Assembly: GCA_029721435.1 (NCBI GenBank)
Contig: CM056584.1
Location: forward strand, 14,891,739-14,955,738
DNA length: 64,000 bases
Reading direction: 5' to 3'
From: Gymnothorax reevesii
Lineage: Eukaryota; Chordata; Actinopteri; Anguilliformes; Muraenidae
A program made the position numbers and the translations under genes. This document shows, piece by piece, positions 11,240 through 22,239 of the stretch. Within the stretch, counting starts at the first letter, position 1; every line of letters starts with the position of its first letter. Under the pieces are notes generated by a model. The model was not told where the DNA came from. It was given only the letters and a program-made list of their open reading frames with translations, and searched no databases.

Positions 11240-14056
11240 GTGAGTCAATTTTCACCTCGAGCAAGCAGTTTTCCATTTTTGACATTTTTCCTCCGCTTTG
11301 ACTTTCAATAAATTAAAAGTTTTGACTGTGTTGCTCACAAGAACTCAGGGGGGAACCCCAATCCGCGGAATGAACACTCAAACTGACCACTGAAAACTGA
11401 ATTTCATTGCGTATTGAATTGAACTTTTAAACTTGTATTTTAATAAATAGAAAAACCAATCTCAAAGTAGAATAATATTTTAAATGGGGCTGATAGAAAT
11501 GGAACCCACACTTTTTTGACTGGTAGTAACACCTGGTCTTATGGGTTCACAGACTTGTTCCAGGCCAGGATTGGTTCATCCCTAATCTGTTAAATCAACA
11601 TCACACTGTCACTCACCCACACTGCACTTCCACTTAACATAGGTTCGATGTAAATGTAAGCTATAACTATGGGTTTGTAACATGTTTAAAGCGAATGTAT
11701 AACATGATGGTTTGAAAGTTTTTGCTTTCTTTTAATTTAATATTATATTGTGCAATCTCAAAAACACGATTCTTTTTGCTATGACAGTTGGCTGTCTTTT
11801 ATTACTGAGTACATAGATCAGCACATGCTATTCTCAGTCGACGCATGTGTTGCTTCCAAGTGCTGCCATCCAGCCATTTTTGCTCCACAGTTAATTAGCT
11901 GTGGCCTTCCATCCTTGCACTTGATTGAGGGGGCCCAAATGAATGTTGAAACATTTATTTAACTCCTTGCCACTCCAGTAACCTTTTCTTAAAATGCATA
12001 TATAAGACGTACACTCTGTAAATTGAAATCGTGTCTTGTTTTTGACTTCCCTGATGGGCCCGTATTCGGGCCGTTGGATTGTTAAGGGGTTAATAAGCGG
12101 ATCATATGAATGCGGTTAGGGCAATCCATATTACTGAATTTCAGTAGACCTAGATCAATCTATGTGCGAATGGTAAGATGTCACTAATATCAGTAGTGCA
12201 TCTAGCACACCTTGGTGGAGTCCTAGTTTAGATTTGACATCAGATCAAGTCCCGAACAATCGAAAGGCTTTACCATTTATACAACATCCATATGTATAGC
12301 AAATGGAAGGGGTTTGTGATTGAATAATTGGTTGGTGATTGAATAATTTAGTAAATTGTATATTCGTGCATTGTGACAGTTCGACGCATGGCATGCATTT
12401 TAAATCAGTTAGTATGCTTGCCATGCATCAAACTTTCAAGTTAGCAATGTCATTCATTTGGTCTTTGCAGTTCGGCTTCTGGGAAAGTTGGAGGAAGGCT
12501 ATAATATGAGATAGCATGAATGGAAATTGTCTAATTAAACAAAATCTAAACCTTATCTATATTCCGTCTTCAGCAGCACCATTTACTACATAACACTCCA
12601 ACTTCAAAATAGAATTAGGAGAAATTTCATTTGTACCATCCATGCAATCTGAATTGAAGCCTTCCACATTGACACAAAGCAGTATGTCATAATCGTTAGT
12701 GAAAACGCAGCTTATTGGAACTGCATTTGCTCAGGAAATAAATTCAGTTTATTTTGCCCAGCATCTTTTGTATTCATTAATTGCACCCTTTATTTTTTCC
12801 TTCCTCCGCTGATTATACTTTCTGCCATCTTTTTTGCCATGCTGTCCCCAGTCCGTTTCCTTAATGCCATATTGTCTACCATGGATATTAAAAATGTTAA
12901 AATTCTCTTTCACTCTTTGCATCATCTTTAATGTTTTTAAGCAACAAAAATACAAGAAATGTCTCTAATGTGACAAGTTGGCACAAAATGGCACAGTAGT
13001 CCATGATTTCATGGCACCTATTAGCCTAGAAACATGATTCACTTCAGAAAAATGTCCCATTTTAGCTTAATTTTTTGTCCCATCTTACCTGATGCATTCA
13101 GGTAAAATATCACAGCCGCTCAAAACCCTTTCCCAAAAAAACTAAAGTGAATTGTGAAAATATTTTGATTATAAGTCAAACTGTTAATAAAATACAACAT
13201 CGTACAAAAATTTTTGGGGTCATAACTTAATTATTTTAGCTTCAGTACACCTACTACCAAACAGAGAACATCAACATGTCACATAGCTCACCTCAAAAGT
13301 TCTGGAATCAGTTCTTTTTTGAATCTTTGCTCCGCCCATCCAAGTCATCTCACACCAATCATAATGATTGTTTCAGGGAAAGTACATTTGTGGTAACAAT
13401 AAAATAACTTGTGGTGATTGGCTGTTCATGTTCAAGAGCCCAAGATGTAAAAGCTTATTTGTCCCATTTTATCTGATGTCCCAAATTACCTGACTTCACC
13501 CATTAGCCTACATCGCCCACGTGCTGATTAATGAAAACTAAGGAATTAAGGAAACCCTGCCTTTTCCGTCAAATCGTTAATATATCCATGTTAATCTTCA
13601 ATGTACTATATAGAAAAATATGAGCGTAATGTAAAAAAAAAAAAAAAGACAGATAAATTTTTATCTATTATTTTATATCCATCTCAAGTAAAGTGCGACT
13701 CAATTTGAACCTTAAATAAAAAAATATAAAGCTTAGAAAGAGACATAGTACTTCTGCGGACTCTTCCCACAAATTCACAGAGCAGAGCTTGCAATACCCG
13801 TCCGTGACGTCGCCCAAAACGGGCCTCTTTCTTTCCTAGCATCACGGACGTATTCACGCTCGATAAAGTACTGTCATGTCGTGCTTATTTCCATTTTCTT
13901 GTATCCATAATGTGGCGGAATGACATTACATTGCATTCTTTGCGTTCTAAGCTTTCCATTGATGTTGAAATTTCCATATTTCAGTTATTTCTTTGAATCC
14001 CTACAAAAAAAATCAGCAATTTTTGGTAAAAATTGATGGCTGCGTTATGAATACGA
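11240..14056. other. AT-rich intergenic stretch
   Basis: No coding gene was recognised. Around 12960-13500 there are repeated TGTCCCATTTTA-like and TACCTGA-like words, consistent with a decayed mini-element. The rest shows no clear structure. Confidence 0.5.
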
Positions 14057-14070
14057 ATATGGCAATTAAG

Positions 14071-14454
14071 TAATAATAATAATGCATCAATTTTACATAG
14101 CGCTTTTCTGCTTTCTGGACACTCAAAGACGCTTCACAAGGATACATTATTCATTCACTCACACATTCACGCTCTGATGGTGGTAAACTACGTTTTGTAG
14201 CCACAGCTGCCCTGGGGCAGACTGACGGAAGCATGGCTGCCAGTATGCGCCTACGGCCCCTCCGACCACCACCAAACATTCACACAGTGTTGCTATATTG
14301 CATGTTTTGTGGGTGGGGGAAACCAGAGTACCCGGAGAAAACCCACGCGAACACGGGGAGAACATGCAAACATGCAAACAAAGAAAGGCCGGAATTGAAC
14401 CCACAACCTTCTTGCTGTGAGGCAGTAGAGCTAACCACTGTGCCACCGTGCCAC
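14071..14454 (-). repeat. tRNA-derived SINE, copy A
   Basis: Read on the minus strand, it begins GTGGCACGGTGGCACAG. It has a tRNA-like A box (TGGCACAGTGGTTAGC) and B box (GGTTCAATTCC), then a body with TTTCCTCCGGGTACTC, and ends in an (ATT)n tail after ATTGATGCATT. This is a common fish SINE type. It is not a functional tRNA gene. Confidence 0.85.
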
Positions 14455-14579
14455 CCAGTAAAGGGGGAAATTGAAGCATAAGAGACCTTTAAGTATATTT
14501 ATTCCTTTTGGTTTCACCTTTTTATCCACCATAGCCAATGATATAATTATATGAGGACTTCTGAAGTTAATTTAGCCAT

Positions 14580-14954
14580 TTGGACTTAGTATTTTTTCTG
14601 CAGGCTACATCTAACTCTAGCAGTGAGCAGATTATGGGAAAAAAAACTCCCTTTCTCTTTAAAAATCTTGTGGAATATTTTACTGATGTGGTGTCCTTTT
14701 ACGAGAACGATAACACTGCCTATAGTTCACAAATCATGGATGGTGCCAATCAGATCAGAACATTTTCAGTTACCATGAAACCATGCATGCCGCAAATGCC
14801 TTATTGCCTCGTGTCTATTCATCATGAAACCGTTTACAGTGACGATTCGAGTTGCAGGAATGAAACTACGGGAAATGAAGATAAGATGTTATTCTGGAAT
14901 TTTTTGCTCAACAAGTTTGGGACATCATTTAACCTTGAGGAACCTGTTGGGTGA
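14580..14954 (+). CDS. Hypothetical ORF or exon in tandem copy 1
   Basis: This is a 124-codon frame. A good acceptor (TTTTTTCTGCAG) precedes GCTACATCTAACTC, so the real coding part may begin at ATSNSSSEQIMGKK as a terminal exon. The product is unrecognised: moderately hydrophilic, with VEYFTDVVSFYEND and CMPQMPYCLVSIHHETV, ending NLEEPVG. No signal peptide or known domain is visible. The identical frame in the duplicate is not evidence of selection, because the whole block is duplicated. It could be an exon of an unknown gene, a transposon fragment or chance. Confidence 0.35.
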   Translation: MDLVFFLQATSNSSSEQIMGKKTPFLFKNLVEYFTDVVSFYENDNTAYSSQIMDGANQIRTFSVTMKPCMPQMPYCLVSIHHETVYSDDSSCRNETTGNEDKMLFWNFLLNKFGTSFNLEEPVG

Positions 14955-15894
14955 ATCATGAATTTAATTAATTAAATTTTTTTTTTTTGAACGAGCCTAG
15001 AATTTTGCTGTTGTGAACATCTAACAAAGACATGTTGGTGGAAGAGGATTAATGCTAAATTTTGGCTTTATCCAGTAGTGCATCCTTTCATGTGATTATA
15101 AATGAATAGATATTTTGCTCAACTGGGGTTTGGGGGTCCAATATGGCACAGATTTGAGGACCCCTGTCTCCTGAAGGGCTGGTCAATCTGTTTCATCAAA
15201 CCACAATCTGACTCGCTCTCTTGTGGCCGAAAAAGTTTAAAATACTTTGTTCAAATCTAAGCCGCTGAGGTCAAAAAGTGATTGATTTCAGATGGAATAC
15301 CCCAGATAAAAACAAAAGCAAACATAGCAAACAAAATATCTATCCATTTAGGATCACGTGGATGATTGCTTCATTAAATAAACCCAAAATTCTACAGCAC
15401 TTTTCTTTCATCTACATTTCTTTTTCAAATGTAAAATTTTCTTGACCATCTTCCTCCCCTCCACCCTACACCCCAAAAGAAAAGAAAACAAACAAACAAA
15501 AAAAAAACAGTCAAATAACTGTTGCTTCATAGTTACTGCCAAGTAAGGTGCAATGGAGGAATTAGTTTCTATTAATAAGATGAATTTATTTTTTGTACAG
15601 TTTAAAAGAAGCAGGTATTGCTTGCTTGGTTCCGGTTTCCCAGTTTTTACTCTGCACTTTTTACTTTTTGTTTCATGTCACGATCAATGAGTCATCACTT
15701 TCAACCTCACTTTACCTCAATAACTTCAATTCTTTCCGACTAAAATCATTGTGAAGCTGCTTTTTTCAATGTTTCTCTCACCAATTTGGAAAGCATGCGT
15801 ATACTTTTGAATGTGCCTGTGTGTTTGTGCCTGTGTTTGAAAGTATATAAATGGTTAATTGTACAATCCACAAGTATTTTGAGAGAAACACCTT

Positions 15895-16070
15895 TTTTTT
15901 TAAAGATTATTTCCTTTATTTGACAGTAATATAGTGGAGATGGACAGGAAAGTTGGGGAGAAGAATGGGGAAGACATGTGGCAAATGACCCAGGCTAGAA
16001 TCGAACCCGGGTCGCCGCGAGAAGGACACAGCCTTTATGGTACGCGCGCTTAGACCGATGAGCACCCAAG
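15895..16070 (-). repeat. Second SINE family, tandem copy 1
   Basis: On the minus strand there is a tRNA-like head with a B-box region GGGTTCGATTCTAGCC, preceded by TCATCGGTCTAAGCGCG. It is followed by a body containing CCACATGTCTTCCCC and TATTACTGTCAAATAAAGG. This resembles a tRNA-derived SINE often seen in fish. Confidence 0.7.
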
Positions 16071-16407
16071 GAGAGAACCCCTTTGAAATATCTCTAATTC
16101 TTGAATGGTTAACATGCTATGGATTTGATACCCTTATATTAAAATACAGCATTTCAAATTTCATTTAAGAGTATGTGCATCAAGTGGGTGGACTGACTTG
16201 AAATCGAAGTCATAAAATGTCTGTAATCATTGTACAATTCATTCCAGGGCTTATTTTTCATAAATTGCAATATTTTATGTTATTGTGCTGTGCCGTAAAG
16301 ATTCGCTCTCTTTTGATTGGTTGAGGCGAGCTCCACCAGTCACTATAAACCATGATATTCACTGCACAAAAATGTGTGAAAAGTGTGTGAATAATATGGC
16401 AATTAAG

Positions 16408-16790
16408 TAATAATAATAATGCATCAATTTTACATAGCGCTTTTCTGCTTTCTGGGCACTCAAAGACGCTGCACAAGGATACATTATTCATTCACTCACA
16501 CATTCACACTCTGCTGGTGGTAAACTACGTTTTGTAGCCACAGCTGCCCTGGGGCAGACTGACGGAAGCGTGGCTGCCAGTATGCGCCTACGGCCCCTCC
16601 GACCACCACCAAACATTCACACACAGCCACACAGTGTTGCTATATTGCATGTTTTGTGGGTGGGGGAAACCGGAGTACCCGGAGAAAACCCACGCGAACA
16701 TGCAAACATGCAAACAAAGAAAGGCCGGAATCGAACCCACAACCTTCTTGCTGTGAGGCAGTAGAGCTAACCACTGTGCCACCGTGCCAC
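16408..16790 (-). repeat. tRNA-derived SINE, copy B (in the duplicate)
   Basis: This is the counterpart of the SINE at 14071-14454 in the second duplication copy, with the same head, B box (GGTTCGATTCC) and ATT tail. It differs by two short indels: extra CACAGCCA-type sequence, and loss of an ACACGGGGAGA-type segment. Confidence 0.85.
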
Positions 16791-16915
16791 CCAGTAAAGG
16801 GGGAAATTGGAGCATGAGAGACCTTTAAGTATATTTATTCCTATTGGTTTCACCTTTTTATCCACCATAGCCAATGATATAATTATATGAGGACTTCTGA
16901 AGTTAATTTAGCCAT

Positions 16916-17290
16916 TTGGACTTAGTATTTTTTCTGCAGGCTACATCTAACTCTAGCAGTGAGCAGATTATGGGAAAAAAAACTCCCTTTCTCTTTAAAA
17001 ATCTTGTGGAATATTTTACTGATGTGGTGTCCTTTTACGAGAACGATAACACTGCCTATAGTTCACAAATCATGGATGGTGCCAATCAGATCAGAACATT
17101 TTCAGTTACCATGAAACCATGCATGCCGCAAATGCCTTATTGCCTCGTGTCTATTCATCATGAAACCGTTTACAGTGACTATTCGAGTTGCAGGAATGAA
17201 ACTACGGGAAATGAAGATAAGATGTTATTCTGGAATTTTTTGCTCAACAAGTTTGGGACATCATTTAACCTTGAGGAACCTGTTGGGTGA
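16916..17290 (+). CDS. Hypothetical ORF or exon in tandem copy 2
   Basis: This is the duplicate of the 14580-14954 frame. It has the same 124 codons with one amino-acid difference (Asp to Tyr in SDDSSC, reading SDYSSC). The putative splice acceptor is also kept. The function is unknown. Confidence 0.35.
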   Translation: MDLVFFLQATSNSSSEQIMGKKTPFLFKNLVEYFTDVVSFYENDNTAYSSQIMDGANQIRTFSVTMKPCMPQMPYCLVSIHHETVYSDYSSCRNETTGNEDKMLFWNFLLNKFGTSFNLEEPVG

Positions 17291-18232
17291 ATCATGAATT
17301 TAATTAATTAAATTTTTTTTTTTTTGAACGAGCCTAGAATTTTGCTGTTGTGAACATCTAACAAAGACATGTTGGTGGAAGAGGATTAATGCTAAATTTT
17401 GGCTTTATCCAGTAGTGCATCCTTTCATGTGATTATAAATGAATAGATATTTTGCTCAACTGGGGTTTGGGGGTCCAATATGGCACAGATTTGAGGACCC
17501 CTGTCTCCTGAAGGGCTGGTCAATCTGTTTCATCAAACCACAATCTGACTCGCTCTCTTGTGGCCGAAAAAGTTTAAAATACTTTGTTCAAATCTAAGCC
17601 GCTGAGGTCAAAAAGTGATTGATTTCAGATGGAATACCCCAGATAAAAACAAAAGCAAACATAGCAAACAAAATATCTATCCATTTAGGATCACGTGGAT
17701 GATTGCCTCATTAAATAAACCCAAAATTCTACAGCACTTTTCTTTCATCTACATTTCTTTTTCAAATGTAAAATTTTCTTGACCATCTTCCTCCCCTCCA
17801 CCCTACACCCCAAAAGAAAAGAAAACAAACAAACAAAAAAAAAACAGTCAAATAACTGTTGCTTCATAGTTACTGCCAAGTAAGGTGCAATGGAGGAATT
17901 AGTTTCTATTAATAAGATGAATTTATTTTTTGTACAGTTTAAAAGAAGCAGGTATTGCTTGCTTGGTTCCGGTTTCCCAGTTTTTACTCTGCACTTTTTA
18001 CTTTTTGTTTCATGTCACGATCAATGAGTCATCACTTTCAACCTCACTTTACCTCAATAACTTCAATTCTTTCCGACTAAAATCATTGTGAAGCTTCTTT
18101 TTTCAATGTTTTTCTCACCAATTTGGAAAGCATGCGTATACTTTTGAATGTGCCTGTGTGTTTGTGCCTGTGTTTGAAAGTATATAAATGGTTAATTGTA
18201 CAATCCACAAGTATTTTGAGAGAAACACCTTT

Positions 18233-18413
18233 TTTTTTTAAAGATTATTTCCTTTATTTGACAGTAATATAGTGGAGATGGACAGGAAAGTTGGGGAGAA
18301 GAATGGGGAAGACATGTGGCAAATGACCCAGGCTAGAATCGAACCCGGGTCGCCGCGAGAAGGACACAGCCTTTATGGTACGCGCGCTTAGACCGATGAG
18401 CACCCAAGGAGAG
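18233..18413 (-). repeat. Second SINE family, tandem copy 2
   Basis: This is the duplicate of the SINE at 15895-16070, with the same tRNA-like head and body, carried by the tandem duplication. Confidence 0.7.
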
Positions 18414-18915
18414 AACCCCTTTTAAATATCTCTAATTCCTGAATGGTTAACATGCTATGGATTTGATACCCTTCTATTAAAATACAGCATTTCAAATTTC
18501 ATTTAAGTGTATGTGCATCAAGTGGGTGGACTGACTTGAAATCGAAGTCATAAAATGTCTGTAATCATTGTACAATTCATTCCAGGGCTTATTTTTCATA
18601 AATTGCAATATTTTATGTTATTGTGCTGTGACGTAAAGATTCGCTCTCTTTTGATTGGTTGAGGCGAGCTCCACCAGTCACTATAAACCATGATATTCAC
18701 TGCACAAAAATGTGTGAAAAGTGTGTGAAAGCATAGTTCAGGTCAGATGTTGTGGACAAAGTTAATAAGGCTTTGCCAATCGCCAGCCACTGGCTTTCCT
18801 GGTGAACAGCCAGATGTAGTGCACACTTTGCCACAGGTGAACTGTACCTGGGCAGAAGGTGGCAGCTTCGGAGGAATGTGGTTTCAATCCTGATAACCGT
18901 AGAAGGATGAAAGTA

Positions 18916-19017
18916 CAAAACCCAAAACCAGTGAAGTTGAAAAGGACTTGCAAATCATTGTATTCTGTTTTTATCTACGATTTCCATAATGTGCCAACTT
19001 CACTGGTTTTGGGTTTG
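18916..19017. mobile_element. Mariner/Tc1-type mini-element (palindromic)
   Basis: Terminal inverted repeats read CAAAACCCAAAACCAGTGAA at the left and the complement near 18994-19017. TA flanks both ends (18914-18915 and 19018-19019). The core holds TGCAAATCATTGTATTCTG, which is typical of a fish mariner-like MITE. At 102 bases it is a strongly deleted copy with no coding capacity. Confidence 0.8.
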
Positions 19018-19159
19018 TACTTTTAAAGAGTTTTACTGGCAAATACTGACTGGTTCTGAACACATAAAGCAAATTACAGTCTGGAAACTTGCAACGCAAT
19101 GGAGGGGTTATAAATGCACGTCACAGATACAATGGGTGAGAACTATAAAATAAGACAAC

Positions 19160-19450
19160 GCTAGGTATAAGGAAGCATGCAGGATGCAAACCAATCAAAG
19201 GAGACATTACTCCTAATTAACACACAAGTTCCTGACTGGAAGGAGACACAGAAGGCATTCACAGGAGGGTTGTGACAGTAACCCCCTCCCAATTTGTCAC
19301 CATCTTGCGGCCCATTGGTGGACCCCAGAGCACTGGTGCAGGAAATCACCAAACAGGGAGGAGTCAAAGATGTTCTGCTCTGTGACCCAGGAACGCTCCT
19401 CGAGTCCTTACCCCTCCCAGTGCACCGGTGCCCTACGCCAAACGTCACAT
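19160..19450 (-). pseudogene. Gypsy chromodomain remnant
   Basis: The minus-strand reading gives VHWEG, an in-frame stop where Tyr is expected, then GLEERSWVTEQNIFD. This matches the chromodomain tail of integrases in chromovirus-type Ty3/Gypsy elements (pattern VDWEGYGPEERSWV). A GGGGGTTACTGTCACA stretch just downstream resembles the junction with a 3' LTR. Only this C-terminal scrap was seen. Confidence 0.6.
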
Positions 19451-19649
19451 GGATTGTATAGGCAACATTAGCAATTTAGTGTGCATTTCTTCTCAGAGAA
19501 ACTAGGCCGGAAATAATGGCCACACCTCTCACCGTCTGCAAAGCCAAAGTGTTGCCCTCTGGATGTACAAGGTTGATAGCTTTGCTAAGTTTCTCATGTC
19601 CCCTTGCTTAATTAATGATTTTTCTTAGTATAAATGTTACAAACAAGAA

Positions 19650-19931
19650 AAGCACTCAGAGAGCGCAGACCGCCAGGGGGCAGCAAAACCCAGAAGCATG
19701 GCGATTGGGACTCCGGCCCATTGGAAAGACTTGAAATCTTGAACTTTGGCGTATATCTCAGCAGTACTTTGGCCTAGATATGCCATAATTTAATCACCTG
19801 TTCCTTGACTTAATACCCACCTTCTCTGAAAATTTCATCAAAATCTGTCCATAACTTTTTGAGTAATGTTGTACACAAACAAACCAACAAACAAATGCCA
19901 CCAAAAACATAACCTCCTTGGCGGAGGTAAA
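19650..19931 (+). repeat. Interspersed repeat with AACCTCCTTGGCGGAGGT end
   Basis: It contains AAAATCTGTCCATAACTTTT, CAAACAAACCAACAAACAAA and a terminal AACCTCCTTGGCGGAGGTAA. This ending is widespread in fish genomes, probably a LINE or SINE tail. The class was not determined. Confidence 0.5.
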
Positions 19932-20716
19932 AATGTAATATGCAGTAATTCTTAGACGTATCCCCTCCGTTCTTGCTCCTATTGGGATGAATGCTTATGG
20001 TTAATGCTACAGCGAGCCGAAGACCAATCTCCAACTGTGATGTTGTGTCATCTACGGAAATTGAATCCAGCCGCTGTGTAGTGAAAAACTGTACAGAGCA
20101 GTAAAAATGTTGTGACAATGTTCTTACTGACCTCACTATAAACAATAATGTTGTGACACAAATGTTCACTCTGTCATCTGTGCTATCCCTTTATCCCCCT
20201 AGGTGCTTACCATTTGTAACTGGTGGTTTTGTGAGAGAAATACACCAATTTTCAAGTCCAAGGTGCTTGGATTGACCAGAGTTTGCTTCATTCAGCTGAA
20301 ATAATACATACAAATGAAATTTCAATAATGCTTCGGGGTGACACTATCTCTGAGTTGGAAAACAACCTTCTTACTCTACTGACCCAACCATCTTATCATT
20401 GTTTTTACCAAACAACAAAGATATATGTATCTTTATGTATATTATGTATATTAATTAAATACATGGAATATATTTGCATAAGGAAATGTCCAGAAAGGAT
20501 ACTTCCTGAAGGAAAGATACTTGAACATCATACACAGTAATTGAACCCACTTTCATGGTGTGATGGGTCTTCACTTCTGTTCACAAGAAAAAAGGGTAAG
20601 TTCTTGCTTGAACTTTTTTGTCGTTACAGGAGTGTTTGCAGAACACAGCTGAAGTCAGTGGACTTTACGTTTCCAGTTGACATGAAGTGGTAGGAAAATG
20701 AGCACTTTTCTCTCTC

Positions 20717-20732
20717 AGTTTCGTTTCGTTTC
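20717..20732 (+). promoter_or_regulatory. TTTC-triplet element resembling an ISRE
   Basis: AGTTTCGTTTCGTTTC occurs about 35 bases upstream of a TA-rich ATTTAATATA. Interferon-stimulated response elements have paired GAAA/TTTC cores. The spacing here is five bases rather than the usual six, so binding by IRF/STAT factors is doubtful. Confidence 0.3.
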
Positions 20733-20794
20733 TTCATTACAAAGAAATAAACCACAAGGAATTTAATATAGGCGTGTTTGCATTAGTTTAAATT

Positions 20795-20899
20795 CAAAGC
20801 AACCACCCTTCTCTGAGTCAGTCGAGCAGAGGAAGATGCAGGTTTCAGCAACTTCAAGACTGCAAGAGTGACGGCAGCACATCGTACAGCAATAATCTG
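20795..20899 (+). other. Possible non-coding first exon
   Basis: Sequence after the ISRE-like and TATA-like elements ends in TAATCTG followed by a consensus donor GTGAGT at 20900. The only ATG (GATGCAGG) opens a short frame that stops quickly, so it would be 5' UTR. It could belong to the SAMD9-like gene about 17 kb downstream, since that exon begins at a splice acceptor. No direct link was seen. Confidence 0.25.
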
Positions 20900-22239
20900 G
20901 TGAGTTTCCCTCGCTTAATCACATCTCTGGGGATTGGAGATTTAGTGTATCCCTGATCCAAGCACAGTGTAAGCCCAGGTATTGTGGCACACTCATAATG
21001 TTTTGTGGAAATCCATAACCTCAAGGAAATTCTGAAGTGAACCTAATGATCTTATGTTCACAGCGCTCAGACTATGGCAAAATAACTTCAATATATCATG
21101 ATTTTTCTCATACCATCCACACAAAGGCAATTAAGTTGACTTACAGAGTTTTTTGAAGTAATTGCTTTGCACAAAACATTTCAGGACACCACACTGCGTA
21201 TCTGGGTTTACAGTGTAGGTGTTAATGGAATATAAAAACCAGTCAGCCTTTTTTGAGGTACAGTTCTGCTGGTCTTCAGAATAGATTTTGATACTAATAG
21301 GCAGTTCATGAATATTCTGCGGGGATTTCATCTTGCTTATGGTTTACGGTATCATAAACACATTAAACATTGATTTAATTCAGGATCAGTTGCTTGGTAA
21401 CTGCATTTGGTAAAGTACAATTCACTGATGGAACTCCCGTTGTCTGAATTGAAGACCCGTTGTCTTTTGAGATTCAAGTATCTCGCTAACGTTTAGAGCT
21501 GACAAAGAATTATTGCAACAGAATATAGAAAAAATGATGTCCTATAACTGTGGGTTAAATTAACTTCAACAAAACATATATATTAATAATTCCACAATTT
21601 TATCTGAATGGTCGTGACACTTTTTCTGTGCACTGAGTTGAGTGCCTAGTGTCCTTCGTCTCACTGAGCTAATTAGCAAGTAACTTTTAAGAGTTCGATG
21701 CATTTCATACTTCTTGCGCATTTTAGGACTAAAGTAAGAAATAAAGCAGTGATGATCTGTCAATAGATTAGTTATTTAAATACATAATAGTTAATACACA
21801 GCTATTTTGATAATGGATTGATTATTTCAGACATGAATACTCTCAGTTGAGGATATCCCTCTCTTTGACGTCAACATGACAGGAAGATGCTTGCTGCAGA
21901 CGTGCTGCAACAACAAAAGGGCTCTCTAGCCTCGTGCATTGGGGATGAGACACACGCTCACACACCACACATGACATTTCTCATCTTGAGAAGTGATTTG
22001 CCCCATAAGTGAGAAACTGATGTTCAAAAATGCCATTCTTGCACTGACTGCAATTATTAACATGACAGCAGAATTCAATGTCTTCAAAAATTCAGGTTTT
22101 GAGATAAAATTCTCATATTTTTCAGACCACATTTATTGTGATTTTTTAAATTATGTAATTTAATCATGTGCATTGGAAATGAATTTATTTACACTTTACA
22201 TGCTGTTATATGTTTACAATACTATTAACAGTCAAATGT
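20900..22239. other. AT-rich sequence, no gene recognised
   Basis: Only short open frames without family resemblance are present. It may be intronic if the exon at 20795-20899 is real. Confidence 0.4.

Larger units (their letters stand above)
14057..16392 (+). repeat. Direct tandem duplication, copy 1 (about 2.34 kb)
   Basis: This unit starts at ATATGGCAATTAAGTAAT and recurs at once as 16393-18729, with an offset of 2336-2337 bases. The copies are almost identical across SINEs, ORF and non-coding DNA. Differences are a handful of substitutions and short indels, two of about 12 bases inside the first SINE. The near identity suggests a recent event. Confidence 0.95.
16393..18729 (+). repeat. 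Direct tandem duplication, copy 2 (about 2.34 kb)
   Basis: This is the second copy of the preceding unit. It ends where GTGTGTGA passes into unique sequence (AAGCATAGTTCAGG). At the junction between copies the order is GTGTGA, ATA, then ATGGCAATTAAG, so little or no filler was added. Confidence 0.95.

Noticed and set aside
14159..14479. 106-codon minus frame
   Set aside because: It is a reading through a SINE. The same peptide appears at the other SINE copy, and SINEs do not code.
20717..20732. A confident interferon response element
   Set aside because: The TTTC cores are spaced at five bases, not the six of the usual ISRE, so it was kept only as a low-confidence feature.
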